Assembly: GCF_047948215.1 (NCBI RefSeq)
Contig: NC_134464.1
Span: 35,587,020 to 35,651,019, forward strand
Direction of reading: 5' to 3'
DNA length: 64,000 nt
Source of the DNA: Lycorma delicatula
Lineage: Eukaryota > Arthropoda > Insecta > Hemiptera > Fulgoridae
The first letter of the stretch is position 1, and each line of letters opens with the position of its first letter. Both the position numbers and the translations under genes were made by a program. This document shows, in pieces, positions 11,637 through 22,425 of this stretch. A model generated the notes under the pieces. The model saw only the letters and a list, made by a program, of their open reading frames with translations, had not been told where the DNA came from and did not search any database.

Positions 11637-12125
11637 TCTCTATTTATAAAAATGTTAAGTTCGTTTGTGTACGGCTTCAAAAACTCAAAATGTTCTGCGC
11701 CGATTGAGCTCAAATTTTAGCACGATATATAACCCGCATCAAAGATTGTATTCATCTATTTTTAATAAATCTATCTATCTATTTTTAATTTGGAAATGTA
11801 AACAAAGGAAAACCAATCAGATCAATGCAAGATGGCCGCTGTCAAACACAACGACCAAATTTCTTTGAATTATATTAACAGCTAAAACATCTGTATTTTA
11901 ATAACAAAAAAAAAAAAAAAACACGATAAAAAAAGATTTTAGCACGATATATAACCCGCATCAAAGATTGTTTTCATCTATTTTTAATAAATCTATCTAT
12001 CTATTTTTAATTTGTACAGTTTTTTAATAAATAAGAAGCTAATAAATCAGATGGAGTAACAAATTTCTTTGAATTATATTTAACAGCTAAAACATCTGTA
12101 TTTTATAAAAAAAAAAAAAAATAAA
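11637..12125 (+). mobile_element. Helitron 5' end with an internal tandem duplication
   Basis: TC followed by TATTTATAAAAATGTTAAG is a Helitron-like 5' end and matches the one at 12893. After about 75 bases the segment from ACGATATATAACCCGCATC to the stretch AACAGCTAAAACATCTG is present twice, at about 11717-11905 and 11943-12110. The first copy has an extra block around GATGGCCGCTGTC. No 3' CTAGT end follows directly, so this is a truncated copy or the outer start of a composite element. Confidence 0.55.
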
Positions 12126-12439
12126 CAACAAAACAAAAAGAAAAGCCACCAAGAAGGATGACTTACAGTAAATAAATTAAAACACCCAACTTTCTTATAA
12201 CCCAGATAGACTTAAGACTATGCAAACAAAAAAAGTCGAAATAACCAAATACACAGAAAATAATATCCCTACATAGTGACCAAAAAAACATTTGTTAGGT
12301 TATTTTTTTATATATGACCAAACAATCGTTTTTTGGTCATTTAGCGTTCTTTGCTATGTAAAAGCAAAGAACAAAATTCACAAATAGTAACACTGAAACC
12401 ACACAACTAAGTATTCGTTTTTTTTTGTTTTTTCTAACC

Positions 12440-12890
12440 TCCGAAACCACCGTTATGCATTGCTTCATTTTGATATCATTGTTTTTCTATAACACGGCTG
12501 GAATTCTTTTCGTTTAATGATAAGAAGCGTTATCGAAGACTATAACCGAATTCTCTTTCGAAGGATATAATACACCGCTAAACTATTTCTAAATCATTCA
12601 AATTCGTGTAATTTTTTTACGAATCGCATTTTTATCAAAATCTCACCTTTTTCTCAATTGACCTGCGGGGTTTTGTTTTATTTGGAGACCGTAATTCATT
12701 AGTAGATTCATACTCGAGAATCACGTTGTACACTGAAGCAGCACAACTTCTACTTACGTTAGCAGTTTTTTACCATCTGAAATCAACGCCGTTTGATTAT
12801 TTTGCAATTTGTAAGCATTACTCTGCTTTTGTAAGCATTTAAATTTATGTGTTTTTTCGCTCGGCTTAAGGGCTTTTTACGCATCTCAAA
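12440..12890 (-). pseudogene. N-terminal fragment of a DDE transposase
   Basis: Read on the minus strand, the segment gives stretches such as ANVSRSCAASVYNVI, followed by LRSPNKTKPRRS and by AIRKKLHEFE. This order, a helix-turn-helix block, then SPN-K-R, then an AIRRK-like block, is that of the DNA-binding part of an arthropod IS630/Tc1-related DDE transposase family. The same family is present almost whole at 44.2-45.7 kb. A minus-strand frame at 12783-12968 covers the expected first part, with MRKKPLSRAKKHINL. The catalytic part is absent. The fragment lies between two Helitron 5' ends. Confidence 0.6.
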
Positions 12891-12892
12891 AA

Positions 12893-14154
12893 TCGTTATA
12901 TATAAAAATGTTAAGTTCGTTTGTGTACGCTTCAAAAACTCAAAATGTTCTGCACCGATTGAGCTCAAATTTTAGCACGATATTTAACCCGCATCAAAGA
13001 TTGTTTTTAACTATTTTTCGCATCAGTCATACCCGCGACCGCGAGAAAACAGTTTTTTTAACGGTCAGCTGTGTACCAGTGACCGCGTCATCTGCCGGAA
13101 GTGAGGGGAACACTCGCCATACTAGCTAACGACAACCGCGGCCACATGTGAAACAATACCTGTTCCCAATTACATTGTTTATTAAAAAAAAAAAAAAAAA
13201 GTATCCACTTGCATCTGATTCAGATTATTATACAATCTGAATTAAATTAAATATTCACTTTAATCCAGGTACTTTTGTGTGATCGTGTCGTGATTGAGCT
13301 GCGCCTTTCACCAAGCTCTGAATTTATTAGAAAACTACCAACAGTGGGATAATTGTATTAATGACGCGTGCAACACTGTACATCCAAACCAAATTCGCGC
13401 ATTATTCGGAATTATATTGACCGCTTGCTTCCCTTCATCTCCTACAGAGTTATGGGAAAGGTATCGATCGCATATGGCTGAGGATATTTTGAATAGAGTA
13501 CGCCTAGAAAATACCAATATGACCATGGAATTTACAGAAGGCATTTACAACGAAGCATTGATAAATATTGAAGACAAGTGCTTAGCTATTGCAAATAAAG
13601 TTCTTAGTCAATTGGAAATGCCAGCACCCACCCGAGCTGCGATTCCTTCATTTGATGTGGATTTACGCCGTGAACAGAGTTACAACATTGGTGATCTTCA
13701 GTCATATGTCCAATCAAACATTCCCAAATTAACGCGTGAACAGAAAGGCATTTATGATCGCATAATGCAAATGATAAATGACGGAGTTGGGGGGACCTTC
13801 TTCTTGGATGCGCCAGGAGGAACTGGGAAAACATTCCTCATTAGATTGATTCTAGCAACGGTTCGATCAAAAAATGACAATTATCCTGTTGCGGAATATT
13901 AATCAGCCAAAACTCTGCAACGGCACGCGACTTGCAGTTAAGAAATGCGGATTGCTTCTCAAATGTTGCGTGTTCCCGAGTCGGCAAACCAGATAGCCTT
14001 TATATCTACGCAGACAGTCGAAAAACAAAAAGTATTGTATATCCACAAGTATTGCAAAATTAAACTTCTATGAAACGTATGCTTTGTTTTGTTTCTCATT
14101 TCTCATCCATGCAACCACAATGTGCCACAGCGAAGCGTGGCGGGTAGAGCTAGT
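12893..14154 (+). mobile_element. Internally deleted Helitron
   Basis: The 5' end starts with TC at 12893 and runs into ATATATAAAAATGTTAAG, as at 11637. The 3' end is CTAGT at 14150-14154, preceded by a hairpin formed by GCCAC (14124-14128) and GTGGC (14137-14141) around a GCGAAGC core. The next host base is T, as expected for Helitron insertion. The interior keeps part of the helicase and the extreme C-terminus of RepHel. The Rep endonuclease and most helicase motifs are gone, so the element is non-autonomous. Confidence 0.8.
13294..13902 (+). pseudogene. Helitron RepHel helicase fragment (Pif1-like)
   Basis: The 202-codon frame encodes the region leading into the Pif1-family helicase of a rolling-circle Helitron transposase. 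Motif I (Walker A) is DAPGGTGKT at residues 172-180. The upstream block with NQIRALFGIIL and ELWERYRSHMAEDIL matches the linker between Rep and helicase in arthropod Helitrons. The frame opens at TTG, not ATG, because it is a piece of a longer polyprotein. It ends at a stop just after Walker A. Right behind it, at about 13972-14062, the typical RepHel C-terminus (VGKPDSLYIYADSRKTK, then VYPQVLQ and a stop) appears, so motifs II-VI were lost by an internal deletion. It cannot unwind DNA as it stands. Confidence 0.9.
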
Positions 14155-14357
14155 TCGAATATATATATTATACGAACCCTCATTCGGTCAAGATTTTAGA
14201 AAATTATGCTTATACATTTTTATTGTCTTATTATATTTTGTTAGTTTTTTTTTTAATTTCAGGCCATTATTGAATTAAAAAATAAATAAAAATTATGGAC
14301 ATCTCTTTTTTAATGACTGCTCTATAAAGAAATGTAATGTATTTAGGGTGTATGTGT

Positions 14358-14428
<71 letters not shown>

Positions 14429-14560
14429 TATGTTGCAATAAATTTAAAAGATTTATCAGATGAATGAGCCGTTTTTGAATAAATCGCATCTCAATGGTTC
14501 ATTCTGAAAGATTCGCAAACCTCGTGTCTCATACGTGTGAAGTTGTCTTACTAGTGTTTT
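14155..14560. repeat. Compound TA/CA microsatellite and flanks
   Basis: A TA run at about 14360-14387 passes directly into a CA run at about 14390-14425. Nothing else is recognised. Confidence 0.8.
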
Positions 14561-15185
14561 TTACACGACTGCCTAAAAGGGAGTGTAATATAGTTAGAGT
14601 GTATGTATATATGTTTGTTCCACCGTGGCAGCTCAACGGCTGAACCGATTTACATGTATGACCCCGCGTTGGGCCTTACGTTATCAATCATAGGCTAACT
14701 AAATAAATAAACATAAATACATATATATATATATATATATAGATTAAATGAACACAATTGAATGTTTGATAAAATATTAACAAAATTAACATTTCCGAAC
14801 TTCACAAAATTTAACTTTTTCCTTTTACCCTTTCTCCGTTTTCCTTTTCTTTTTCTCCCCTTTAGTTTTTCCCATTCCATTTTTACCATATTCTCTTTCC
14901 CCAATTTTCCCCTTTTCCATCCCCCATTTCCCACTTTCCCGTTTCCTTCCCCAATTTCTTTTTTTCCTATTTTCGTTTCTCCCTTCCTATTTCCCCGTTC
15001 CACTTTTCTCATTTTCTTTTCCCATTTCATTTCTCCCCGTTTCCCCCTTTTTTCTTTTTTCTTTTTTCAATTTTCTCCTTCTTCCCTTTCACTTTTTCCG
15101 ATCTTTTCCTTTCTCCCTTCTCCCCGCGCGTAAATCGGTCCAGTAGTTTTTTAGTCTGTAGCGGACACACATATCGGAAACATTG
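14560..15185. repeat. Repeat element carrying a 300-base polypyrimidine tract
   Basis: The left part holds the stretch GGCTGAACCGATTTACATG and the right part CGTAAATCGGTCCAGTAG, an inverted relation typical of old arthropod repeats. Between them, about 14810-15122, the plus strand is almost purely C and T in short alternating runs. The long frames on both strands here (14695-15030 and 14762-15133) arise from this biased composition: they are Lys/Gly/Glu-rich on one strand and Phe/Pro/Ser-rich on the other, and neither is a gene. Confidence 0.6.
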
Positions 15186-15774
15186 AAATGGAATAGTTAA
15201 ATATTAAGTATAGCGTGTGTTGCTTTGTTTTTTGAAAAAATAACATGTTTTTACCTAAGGTGTGACGTGACATCTTACGTATATAAATAGTAGGTATATA
15301 AAAACACCCGCGTATTCGAATGCAACGTTGTCAAAATTTCAAAGCAATCGGTGAAGAACTTTCTGAGATAAGATTTTGAACAAATACTTAAATTTTTATT
15401 TCTGTAGATAAAATACTGTATACATGAATAAACAAATTTAAAAACTTGGCAAAAAATTATCCTAAATAATAAAAATTCTATATACAAAATTGTCACCCGC
15501 ACGCTGTCTTATCATCATATATTAAAGAGCAATGCTTGTCAGCAATTTTTTTTTGGCAGACGTGTTTTTTTAATTTTTAATATTTTTTTTTTCTTTTTGT
15601 TAATACCTTGAGTTGACTTTAGCGGTTGTTAATACCTAAGAAGAAAACCCACTTCAGATTTCATATTTTCAGCTTTTCCGGTTTCTAAACTCTCTTTCAA
15701 GTCCGTTTTAACTTAACTTCTTAGAAGCTGATTTATAAAAATAATTTTTGCTTACTTTTCCTTATTACTGTAAC
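15186..15774. other. AT-rich intergenic DNA, no gene seen
   Basis: No supported coding or repeat features were recognised. Confidence 0.45.
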
Positions 15775-16146
15775 ATGCTAATCAACAAAGTGAAACCCAG
15801 TAATGTTGAAAACGTTCTGGATTTCAGCGCAAAGGTATCATTCTCGCTAACGCTCGACCATACACGGCTCAGGTAACTCAGAAAACCGTCGACAAATTGC
15901 ATCGGAAACTATTACTTCAGCTACTCCAGATACAAGTATACAATCAAGCCTCTTCGGATTTCTATTTGTTTGATGCACTCAGAGAAGCGATATTTGTTAA
16001 TAATTTTATTGGCGATGACGATGTCAAAAAAATATGCTAAATTGACTCCGGCATCAAGACAAAGATTTTGTTGGAGCAGGTATAAATAAGCTGATTTAGA
16101 AATGGGACGAGTGTATTAATGTTGCTGGAGAATATGCTGAAAAGTG
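15775..16146 (+). pseudogene. Classic mariner transposase C-terminal relic
   Basis: The translated pieces ANARPYTAQVTQKTVDKLH, then SSDFYLFDALREAIF, then DDDVKK and, in another frame, WDECINVAGEYAEK followed by a stop, match the last third of a mariner transposase. The second catalytic Asp, normally in HDNARPH, reads Ala here, while the third Asp (SSDFYLF) is kept. At least one stop and two frameshifts are present. It belongs to a different branch from the DD41D copy at 3.0-4.1 kb. Confidence 0.75.
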
Positions 16147-16989
16147 AACTCGGAGCAATTTGGGTCTTTAATTACTAAATGACTCTCGTTCATACAGTGG
16201 AGTTGAGAAATTCGGTTTTTTTTAATAAAAAAAATGCCGAAATTGAAATTAATATGACATGGATATTTTTACATTTTTCCTCGTTTCGGTAATTCTTATC
16301 TGTAATACTAACTTATATAGTGTATTTTTTTGCTTTTGTTCTTTCTATTTGTTTAGTTCGAATTGTATATACCAATCCGTTTTGGTTAATAGTGTACTTT
16401 ATTTATTTAATCTTCCGCTTTTCGTTTTTAATAATATAGGATAAATAAATATTCAAAAGAAAGAAAGGATAATGGGACTAGAAAAGAAAGGAGAAACCTT
16501 ATTTTTCACAGCCGTAGAAAGAAAATTAACGACGTTAAGAAAGACGATGAAGAAGAAGAAGAAGAGGTAGATATGGTAAAAAGATCAAATAATTTATCAT
16601 TATTTTTATCTAGATTTTTTAAAGTTCACATTTGATGTAATATCATCATTAAATTGTTTTAATTCCGGTTTTTACCCCGTTTAAATTTGTTGCCTGTTAG
16701 TCGGTTATAAGATAATATTTCTTAGGTGTTAACTTGATGTAATGGTTTTCAATATTTTTTATATCTTTTATTTTACGTTGCACTATTATTATAACTCGCT
16801 TATATACAGATATAAATTGTTGATGTATTATAATATTTATTTTTTTTAGAAATTTAGATCGTGTTAAAAAATTATATCTTATATACGTCTTTATGGTGTT
16901 ATCATAATTTATTCCCTTATTTTACGGTTGATGGAATCTTTACTGTTAACATTTTAAAGTAAATGAACCATTACATATCAATATTTAGT
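16147..16989. other. AT-rich intergenic DNA, no gene seen
   Basis: Contains a short GAA-rich purine stretch near 16550. No gene is supported. Confidence 0.5.
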
Positions 16990-16994
16990 TTCCT

Positions 16995-17053
16995 GGTTTC
17001 ATAGCTCTGCTCCAGAGCTATGAAACCGGGAACAGCATAGCTCCTATGCTGTT
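16995..17053. repeat. Twin perfect hairpins with the same CTC loop
   Basis: GGTTTCATAGCTCTG (16995-17009) pairs with 17013-17027 around loop CTC. Three bases later AACAGCATAG (17031-17040) pairs with 17044-17053, again around loop CTC. Both stems are perfect, 15 and 10 pairs. The related copies near 56650 and 60150 lack them. Confidence 0.95.
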
Positions 17054-17522
17054 AGAAGGAAAGTATGGTAATCGGCCAAAAAGTGGGGTACGGTTTTTTT
17101 GTTTGTTTTATTTTGCAAAGTTTCATTACACTTAGACCGTAAACAAGAAACAAAAGACTTATTTACATACGTACGTATGTATACGCGTTGGTGTGTTTGA
17201 AGCTTAATAACTTTAGACTGGATAAACTGAGTTTGATGAAATTTTGTACAGAGACTGTTGTATATGGGACAATTTGTTTGTAAAACTTTGGCTTCAATAT
17301 ATCCAGGGATTAGGATGGGAGGTTTGAGAGTAAATTTACTCAAAATTTTGCAAATATAACTCCACTTTATATTAAGCTCACTGTTTACTATTTATCACTG
17401 TTTATCTTACTATTTTCAAAAGAAAAAAGACTCTACAATTTCCCCTTACACAAAAATCTAAAGAAGCTACCTTTTTATTTATTGCGTATTTTTTAACCGA
17501 TTTTTTTTTTTTTTGTTTTCCT

Positions 17523-17850
17523 AGGCGTAGTTGTAGAAACCCACTGGGTTGGTCTAGTGGTAAAAGCGTCTTCCCAAATCAGCTGGTTTGGAAGTCGAGA
17601 GTTCCAGCGTTCAAGTCCTAGTAAAGCCAGCTATTTTTACACGGACTTGAATACTAGATCGTGGATACTGGTGTTCTTTGGTGGTTGGGTTTCAATTAAC
17701 CACACATCTCAGGAGTGGTCGAACTGAGATTGTACAAGACTGCACTTCATTTACACTCATACATATCATCCTCATTCATCCTCTGAAGTATTATCTAAAC
17801 GGTAGTTACCGGAGGCTAAACAGGAAAAAGAAAGGCGTAGTTGTAGAAAC
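17523..17850 (+). mobile_element. tRNA-derived SINE with an 18-bp target duplication
   Basis: AGGCGTAGTTGTAGAAAC flanks the element at 17523-17540 and 17833-17850. The 292-base body has box A TGGTCTAGTGG (17550-17560) and box B GTTCAAGTCC (17609-17618), a central part around GGTGGTTGGGTTTCAATTAA, and ends with GGCTAAACAGGAAAAAG. This is the best-preserved copy of the family; others are at 25715, 43154 (inverse), 50081 and 55268 (inverse). Confidence 0.92.
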
Positions 17851-18384
17851 GACTCAAAAAAAAAATATTTTTAAGACAATATTGAGGATCGGGGAGCCGA
17901 CAAAAGTTTAAAGATATCGATTTTTTAATTTTTCAAAACTTTTTGGATTTATTTAAATTTTTAATAGTGATAAACTTTTAGTAATAATATTCGAATAAAA
18001 TTTCATCAAACCCCCCCCCTCACCACTTACAATAAATCTAGAAACCTTTTCTCGGTAGATTATTTTAAGGTGAATTTTTGGTCACTTTCTTTCAATTAAC
18101 ATGATAGAAAAATCAAAATAATTTCTTGAAGCTGATTTTGGAGAGCAAAATATTTTTTTTTTTTAATTTTTGAAACTTTTTTTGTTTAAACATATAATTG
18201 TAATTTTACAATAAAATTTCATCATTAATTTCATCTTAAGTAACTTTTATGCATTTATCATTATTTTTCCATTATGTAACAAAAAATAACCAATGCTAGG
18301 AAAGTATTTTACCTTTTTTTATCTGTATTTTCTATTTATCGAGTGAGAACAGATGATAGAAATATTTGTTTTTCTATATTAAAA

Positions 18385-18925
18385 ACATGACTTCGTTGTA
18401 CGCCTATTAAATTACATATACACATTTTTGAAAGTACATAACATTTTATTTCAATTTTAAAAGGGGATGAAGTAGGATTCGAACCGATGTACCTTCCCCT
18501 TGTAAGATCCAAATATTTCATTAATTAGAATTTTATTTGGCTATAACTCTGGAACCAATGAAAATAAGTACCACTTATGATATATCGTTGAACATCTCTC
18601 AATGAGGGCTTATTACTGCGGTTAAGAAACTCCAAAATCAAATTTTTTTTTGATTTTGGGCTTTTTTTGACACTTTTGGTCCAGTCGATTGCAATCGAAA
18701 GGAGAGGTGCACGACTAGATGTTACAACTATCCTGAATCCAAAATTTCAACATCCTATGGCTAATCGTTTTTGAGTTATGCGAGATACATACATACAGAC
18801 ATCACGCCAAAATTAGTCAAAATGGACTAAGAGATGTTCTAAATGGATATTTGCATTGAAATCTGAAAACCGAAATTTTTTGCAATCGCAATGTATTATT
18901 ATTTAATTCATACAAGGAAGTAAAA
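18385..18925 (+). mobile_element. MITE-like element, copy 2
   Basis: Runs from CATGACTTCGTTGTACG at about 18386 to a right tip TACAAGGAAGTAA near 18910-18924. Around 18465-18480 it contains, on the minus strand, GGTTCGAATCC, an exact RNA polymerase III box B. Shared with copies at 1016, 31984 and 23911 (inverse). Non-coding. Confidence 0.65.
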
Positions 18926-20475
18926 AAAGAAAAAAATGTTATTTTCTAGCTAGTATTAACGGAAAGTATTTATTTTATCAAGCTTAGAAAGTAAACAACA
19001 AAGAAATCATATGACCTTTAAAAATTTAACAATAACAGATCATGTATCCAGTCAGCTAAATAATATCCGTATTATTAAAAATTATGTAATTAGTGGAGAT
19101 TTTTAATTATGTTACTAATATGTAAGTAAGAATAAGTTACTATAAAAGGTAACTCTTAATTTACTACATAATACAATTTTAAGATATGAAATTATCAAGC
19201 AACATTAATTATTAATTAATAATAAACAAAAATTTCCTCATTTTGCTTACACAATAACATTTCAGATTTTTTATTATTATCAGTTAAGTGAATTAAATTA
19301 AATTAAATTAAAAGTGCAACAATTTAGTTCAATAATCTGTAATGTACTGAAAAAAAATTAATAAACATTGTCTAAAATAAACAATTTAAAAATATTGGGT
19401 GATTCAAAAAGGACTTCACTACTTTAAAGGCAAATAAAAATTTATTTAGATAACTTACAGATTCAGTTTAGGTCTCATTTCATAAAAAAATACATCCAGT
19501 TTTGTGTATTTCATTAGTACCAAATTTAGCCACCAGTGCTGTCATCAGTGTTGTTAAAAATGGATAAATTTATTTGGTGCAGAATGTGTTCACTGTGGGT
19601 TTTAGTTTCAGGCTTTGGAACAGCTTAACGTAATTTTTGCAGAGTATAAATTAATTAAAGCTTAAAACGAAAATATATTTTTTAAAAAATTATGATTAAA
19701 ATTAAATAAATTATTTAAGTAGAATAAACTAGATTATCTGTAATGATTAATCTAAATACTTTTAATTCTAAAATCACTAAATCAAAAGCGCATCGATCTG
19801 AATTTGTACAAAAAGGTGAAATTTCTTTCAAAAGTATCAGATATTGAAAACCAATTGTTAAAAAGAATTACAATTTTGTTTGTAATATAAGTGCTTATGT
19901 CTAATGTTAAAACGGAAAGTTTGTAAGTGACCTTGTGTATCTCTTCAAAAGATATAAATATTTCTATAAAAATAAAATTATTAAAACCGAAACCATAAGA
20001 GATACAACCGAAAAGTTTTTAATAATAAAATTGGTGTTGGTGTAGGTGTAAGTGCCTTATAAAATGCATTATTCATTATAAAAAAAGTAAGAACATCTTA
20101 CTTCATTCATATATTTTACAGATTAAAATATTTTTTGATTTGAATAAAATTGTCTAAAAGAAATTAATATTTGAAAGTAATAACAAATATAAGTAATTGA
20201 AGATTGTAATTTTTCTTGCAGATCTTTATGAAAGTCTTAAAACTATTAGACATATAAGTCAATAAATAGTAAATTATTAATTTTAATGAATTATATTCAT
20301 TCTACCCAAACATTTGAGTGTATTTGCGTGCGTGTGATATTTTTTAAATTTGTATGTTTTTATTTTATATGTAGAATTAAACTACCTCCAAATCAGCCCT
20401 CATGTTTTATTACTTTATCATGCGTACAATTAAATATTTTTCAAAAATATTTTTTTCCACTTTCCGCAATCTCAT
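18926..20475. other. AT-rich intergenic DNA with a possible mariner 5' end
   Basis: A segment at about 19397-19640, starting GGGTGATTCAAAAAGGACTTC, resembles the terminal and 5' part of a Tc1/mariner-related element, but I see no clear protein. A short TAAAT-type repeat is at about 19290-19310. No gene is supported. Confidence 0.35.
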
Positions 20476-20479
20476 TTTC

Positions 20480-20640
20480 TGTGGTGCGAGTGGTAGCGTT
20501 TGATGAAAAACCTCTGACCTTTCATCCGAAGGTCCCGGGTTCGGATCTCGGTCAGGCATGTCATTTTAACACGCTACAAATCGTTCATCTCATCCTCTGA
20601 AGTAATATCTAATAGTGGTCCCAGATGCTAAAAATAAAAA
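20480..20640 (+). mobile_element. SINE with a different tRNA-like head but the shared tail
   Basis: A box-A-like GAGTGGTAGCG (about 20488) and box B GGTTCGGATC (about 20538-20547) are followed, after a short linker, by the tail CATCCTCTGAAGTAATATC, then TGGTCCCAGATGCTAAA. That tail is the 3' end of the SINE family at 17541. The head differs from that family. Confidence 0.65.
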
Positions 20641-21971
20641 AATCTCATTCTCCAAGTTCAGTAATAAGATAAATGTTATGACTCATCACCCATTGTGACT
20701 TTCTTTAGTGATTAAAATCAGAGAAAATTGAATTTTTTAATATTTAAACATTACATTTTAAATAAATTGTTCTGCTTGCCGAGACAAGTAAAAAACTCCA
20801 TTTTCTCTTGGACTTCAAGTCCAAAAAAAGCCTTTATCTGTTATAATAAAGTTATACATAAGTAAATATTTCTCAAAATTAGATAATTAATTGGTTTAAT
20901 TAATTAATTAGAAGTTATAATTTATTTAATTTTTTCTTTGTTTACACAAACATTTTTTCTATGCTTAAAGAATAGAAAAATGACAATCATAACATTAACT
21001 TATATTTTTTATAATATTGAAATAGGTGAGTAAGTTTTAATAAGCTTTAATTATAATTTACTGAGAATCTCTTCTGTCTAGACCCAGATATCTGGAGATT
21101 TTTGTCATGAATCTATTCTAATCATATTTTTGTCATGAATGTACTTTGTCATGAATCTATTTATTCTAATATGAATATTATATTAATCGTAAATACACAT
21201 ACATCATTACTATTTTCAGTAGTTTGAATTTTAAATAATTTCAAGTAGCCTTTTCTTTAGGGTATGTGTAACACTAAGCTGCTTATCGTGTAGTTCATTA
21301 GAACTTTGTCGGTAAGAGGCGACGAAGTCAATGAACTACATTTACAGTTCTAAACATCACCCAACATAACAGTGAAATGAAAATGGGGGAAAAATTAAGC
21401 GTGAAAACATTATATTTCAGTTCAATTAGAATAGTAATAAAGAATACTTTCAAAAAATACCTCAAATTTTGTTAGAAAACTTTTTTCCATTAGATGAACT
21501 GCAGGACTCGAATATGTTATATTTTTAATGTACTTTTACAAATAGCACCGCTAGATAGCAGTACTTTAGCACTAGGTAGTACAAAAAACTTGATAATGTA
21601 CTTGAAATAATAAAATTTAAAAGAAAATATACTACAGCTTGTTTTAATAGTAAATGCTCTTTTTTAAATGAAAATACTGAAGATGAAACAATTTTTTTAA
21701 TTCACATCACTTTAAAAAAAAAAATAAAAGTATTAGTTTAGAAGAAATTATACTAGTTTTATTAAAAACGGAAAAATATGGTATGAAGTGAATGATATAA
21801 CTATCAACAAAAAAAAATGGCTGTGTAATTTTTTTTGTTCTAAGGCAATAAATTCTAATAATAAATCCATAAGAGTACAAAAAGTAATTCATAAAAAAAA
21901 TAAAAGAATAATCTAACAAAACGGAGTGATATCCAAATCAATTACAATGAATTTGTAATTGTAATTTGCAA
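20641..21971. other. AT-rich intergenic DNA, no gene seen
   Basis: A short local repetition of TTTGTCATGAAT occurs at about 21100-21160. The minus-strand frames at 21707-21919 and 21913-22143 are hydrophobic AT-driven frames, not genes. Confidence 0.5.
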
Positions 21972-22425
21972 TCTCAAAAAACAAAAATTTCTTTAATGTA
22001 AATAAAAGTGTTTTTAACAAAACGATACTGATATCAGAAAAGGAAAGACTACATTTCTGATAAAAAAAGAAAAATTTGTATAAAACTCTTACTGGCCCAA
22101 TTTCATTTATGTAATACATATCACATTTACAGAAATAATACAATTATGATTATTCGTTGTTTAGTAAATGAAATCGGGCTGGTAAGAGTTTTGTAACAAA
22201 TTTTGTTTGTTTGCTTATTATATGGAACGCTTAAACATTGTTTATTATCTATTACTGTATGTATATCTATTGTCTACTATATGTTTAACATGTATTTTTT
22301 TTAAAGGAAATTCTAAATTAATAACAGATTTTGATAATAGAGATGTAGTATCTTACCTTTTTTGATATCAGTATCGTTTTGTTGAAAACAGTTTTATTTA
22401 TATTACAGAAATTTTTGTTTTTTGA
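21972..22425. repeat. Imperfect foldback (inverted repeat) element
   Basis: The stretch from CTCAAAAAACAAAAATTTCT to AACGATACTGATATCAG (21972-22040) is inverted at about 22362-22425. An inner pair, AAACTCTTACTGGCCCAATT (about 22083) against its inverse near 22170-22193, continues the stem. The right arm is about 125 bases longer, so something was inserted or lost. Non-coding. Confidence 0.7.

Larger units (their letters stand above)
16990..18320 (+). repeat. Large AT-rich repeat unit C, copy 1
   Basis: The unit matches 56640-57890 over its length, through stretches such as GGAAAGTATGGTAATC, GATGAAATTTTGTA, the junction around GTAGTTGTAGAAAC/GACTC, AGGATCGGGGAGCCGA and the final AACCA-TGC-AG-AAA block. 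Its first half also matches 59520-60165 in inverse orientation. It has no coding capacity; frames at 17044-17343 and 17678-17911 are shadows. Copy 1 is split by a SINE at 17541-17832. The class of the repeat is unknown. Confidence 0.65.

Noticed and set aside
13335..13834. Minus-strand frames opposite the helicase fragment
   Set aside because: They are antisense shadows of the RepHel fragment.
14695..15133. Overlapping long frames on both strands
   Set aside because: They result from the polypyrimidine tract; the products are simple biased sequences with no coding features.
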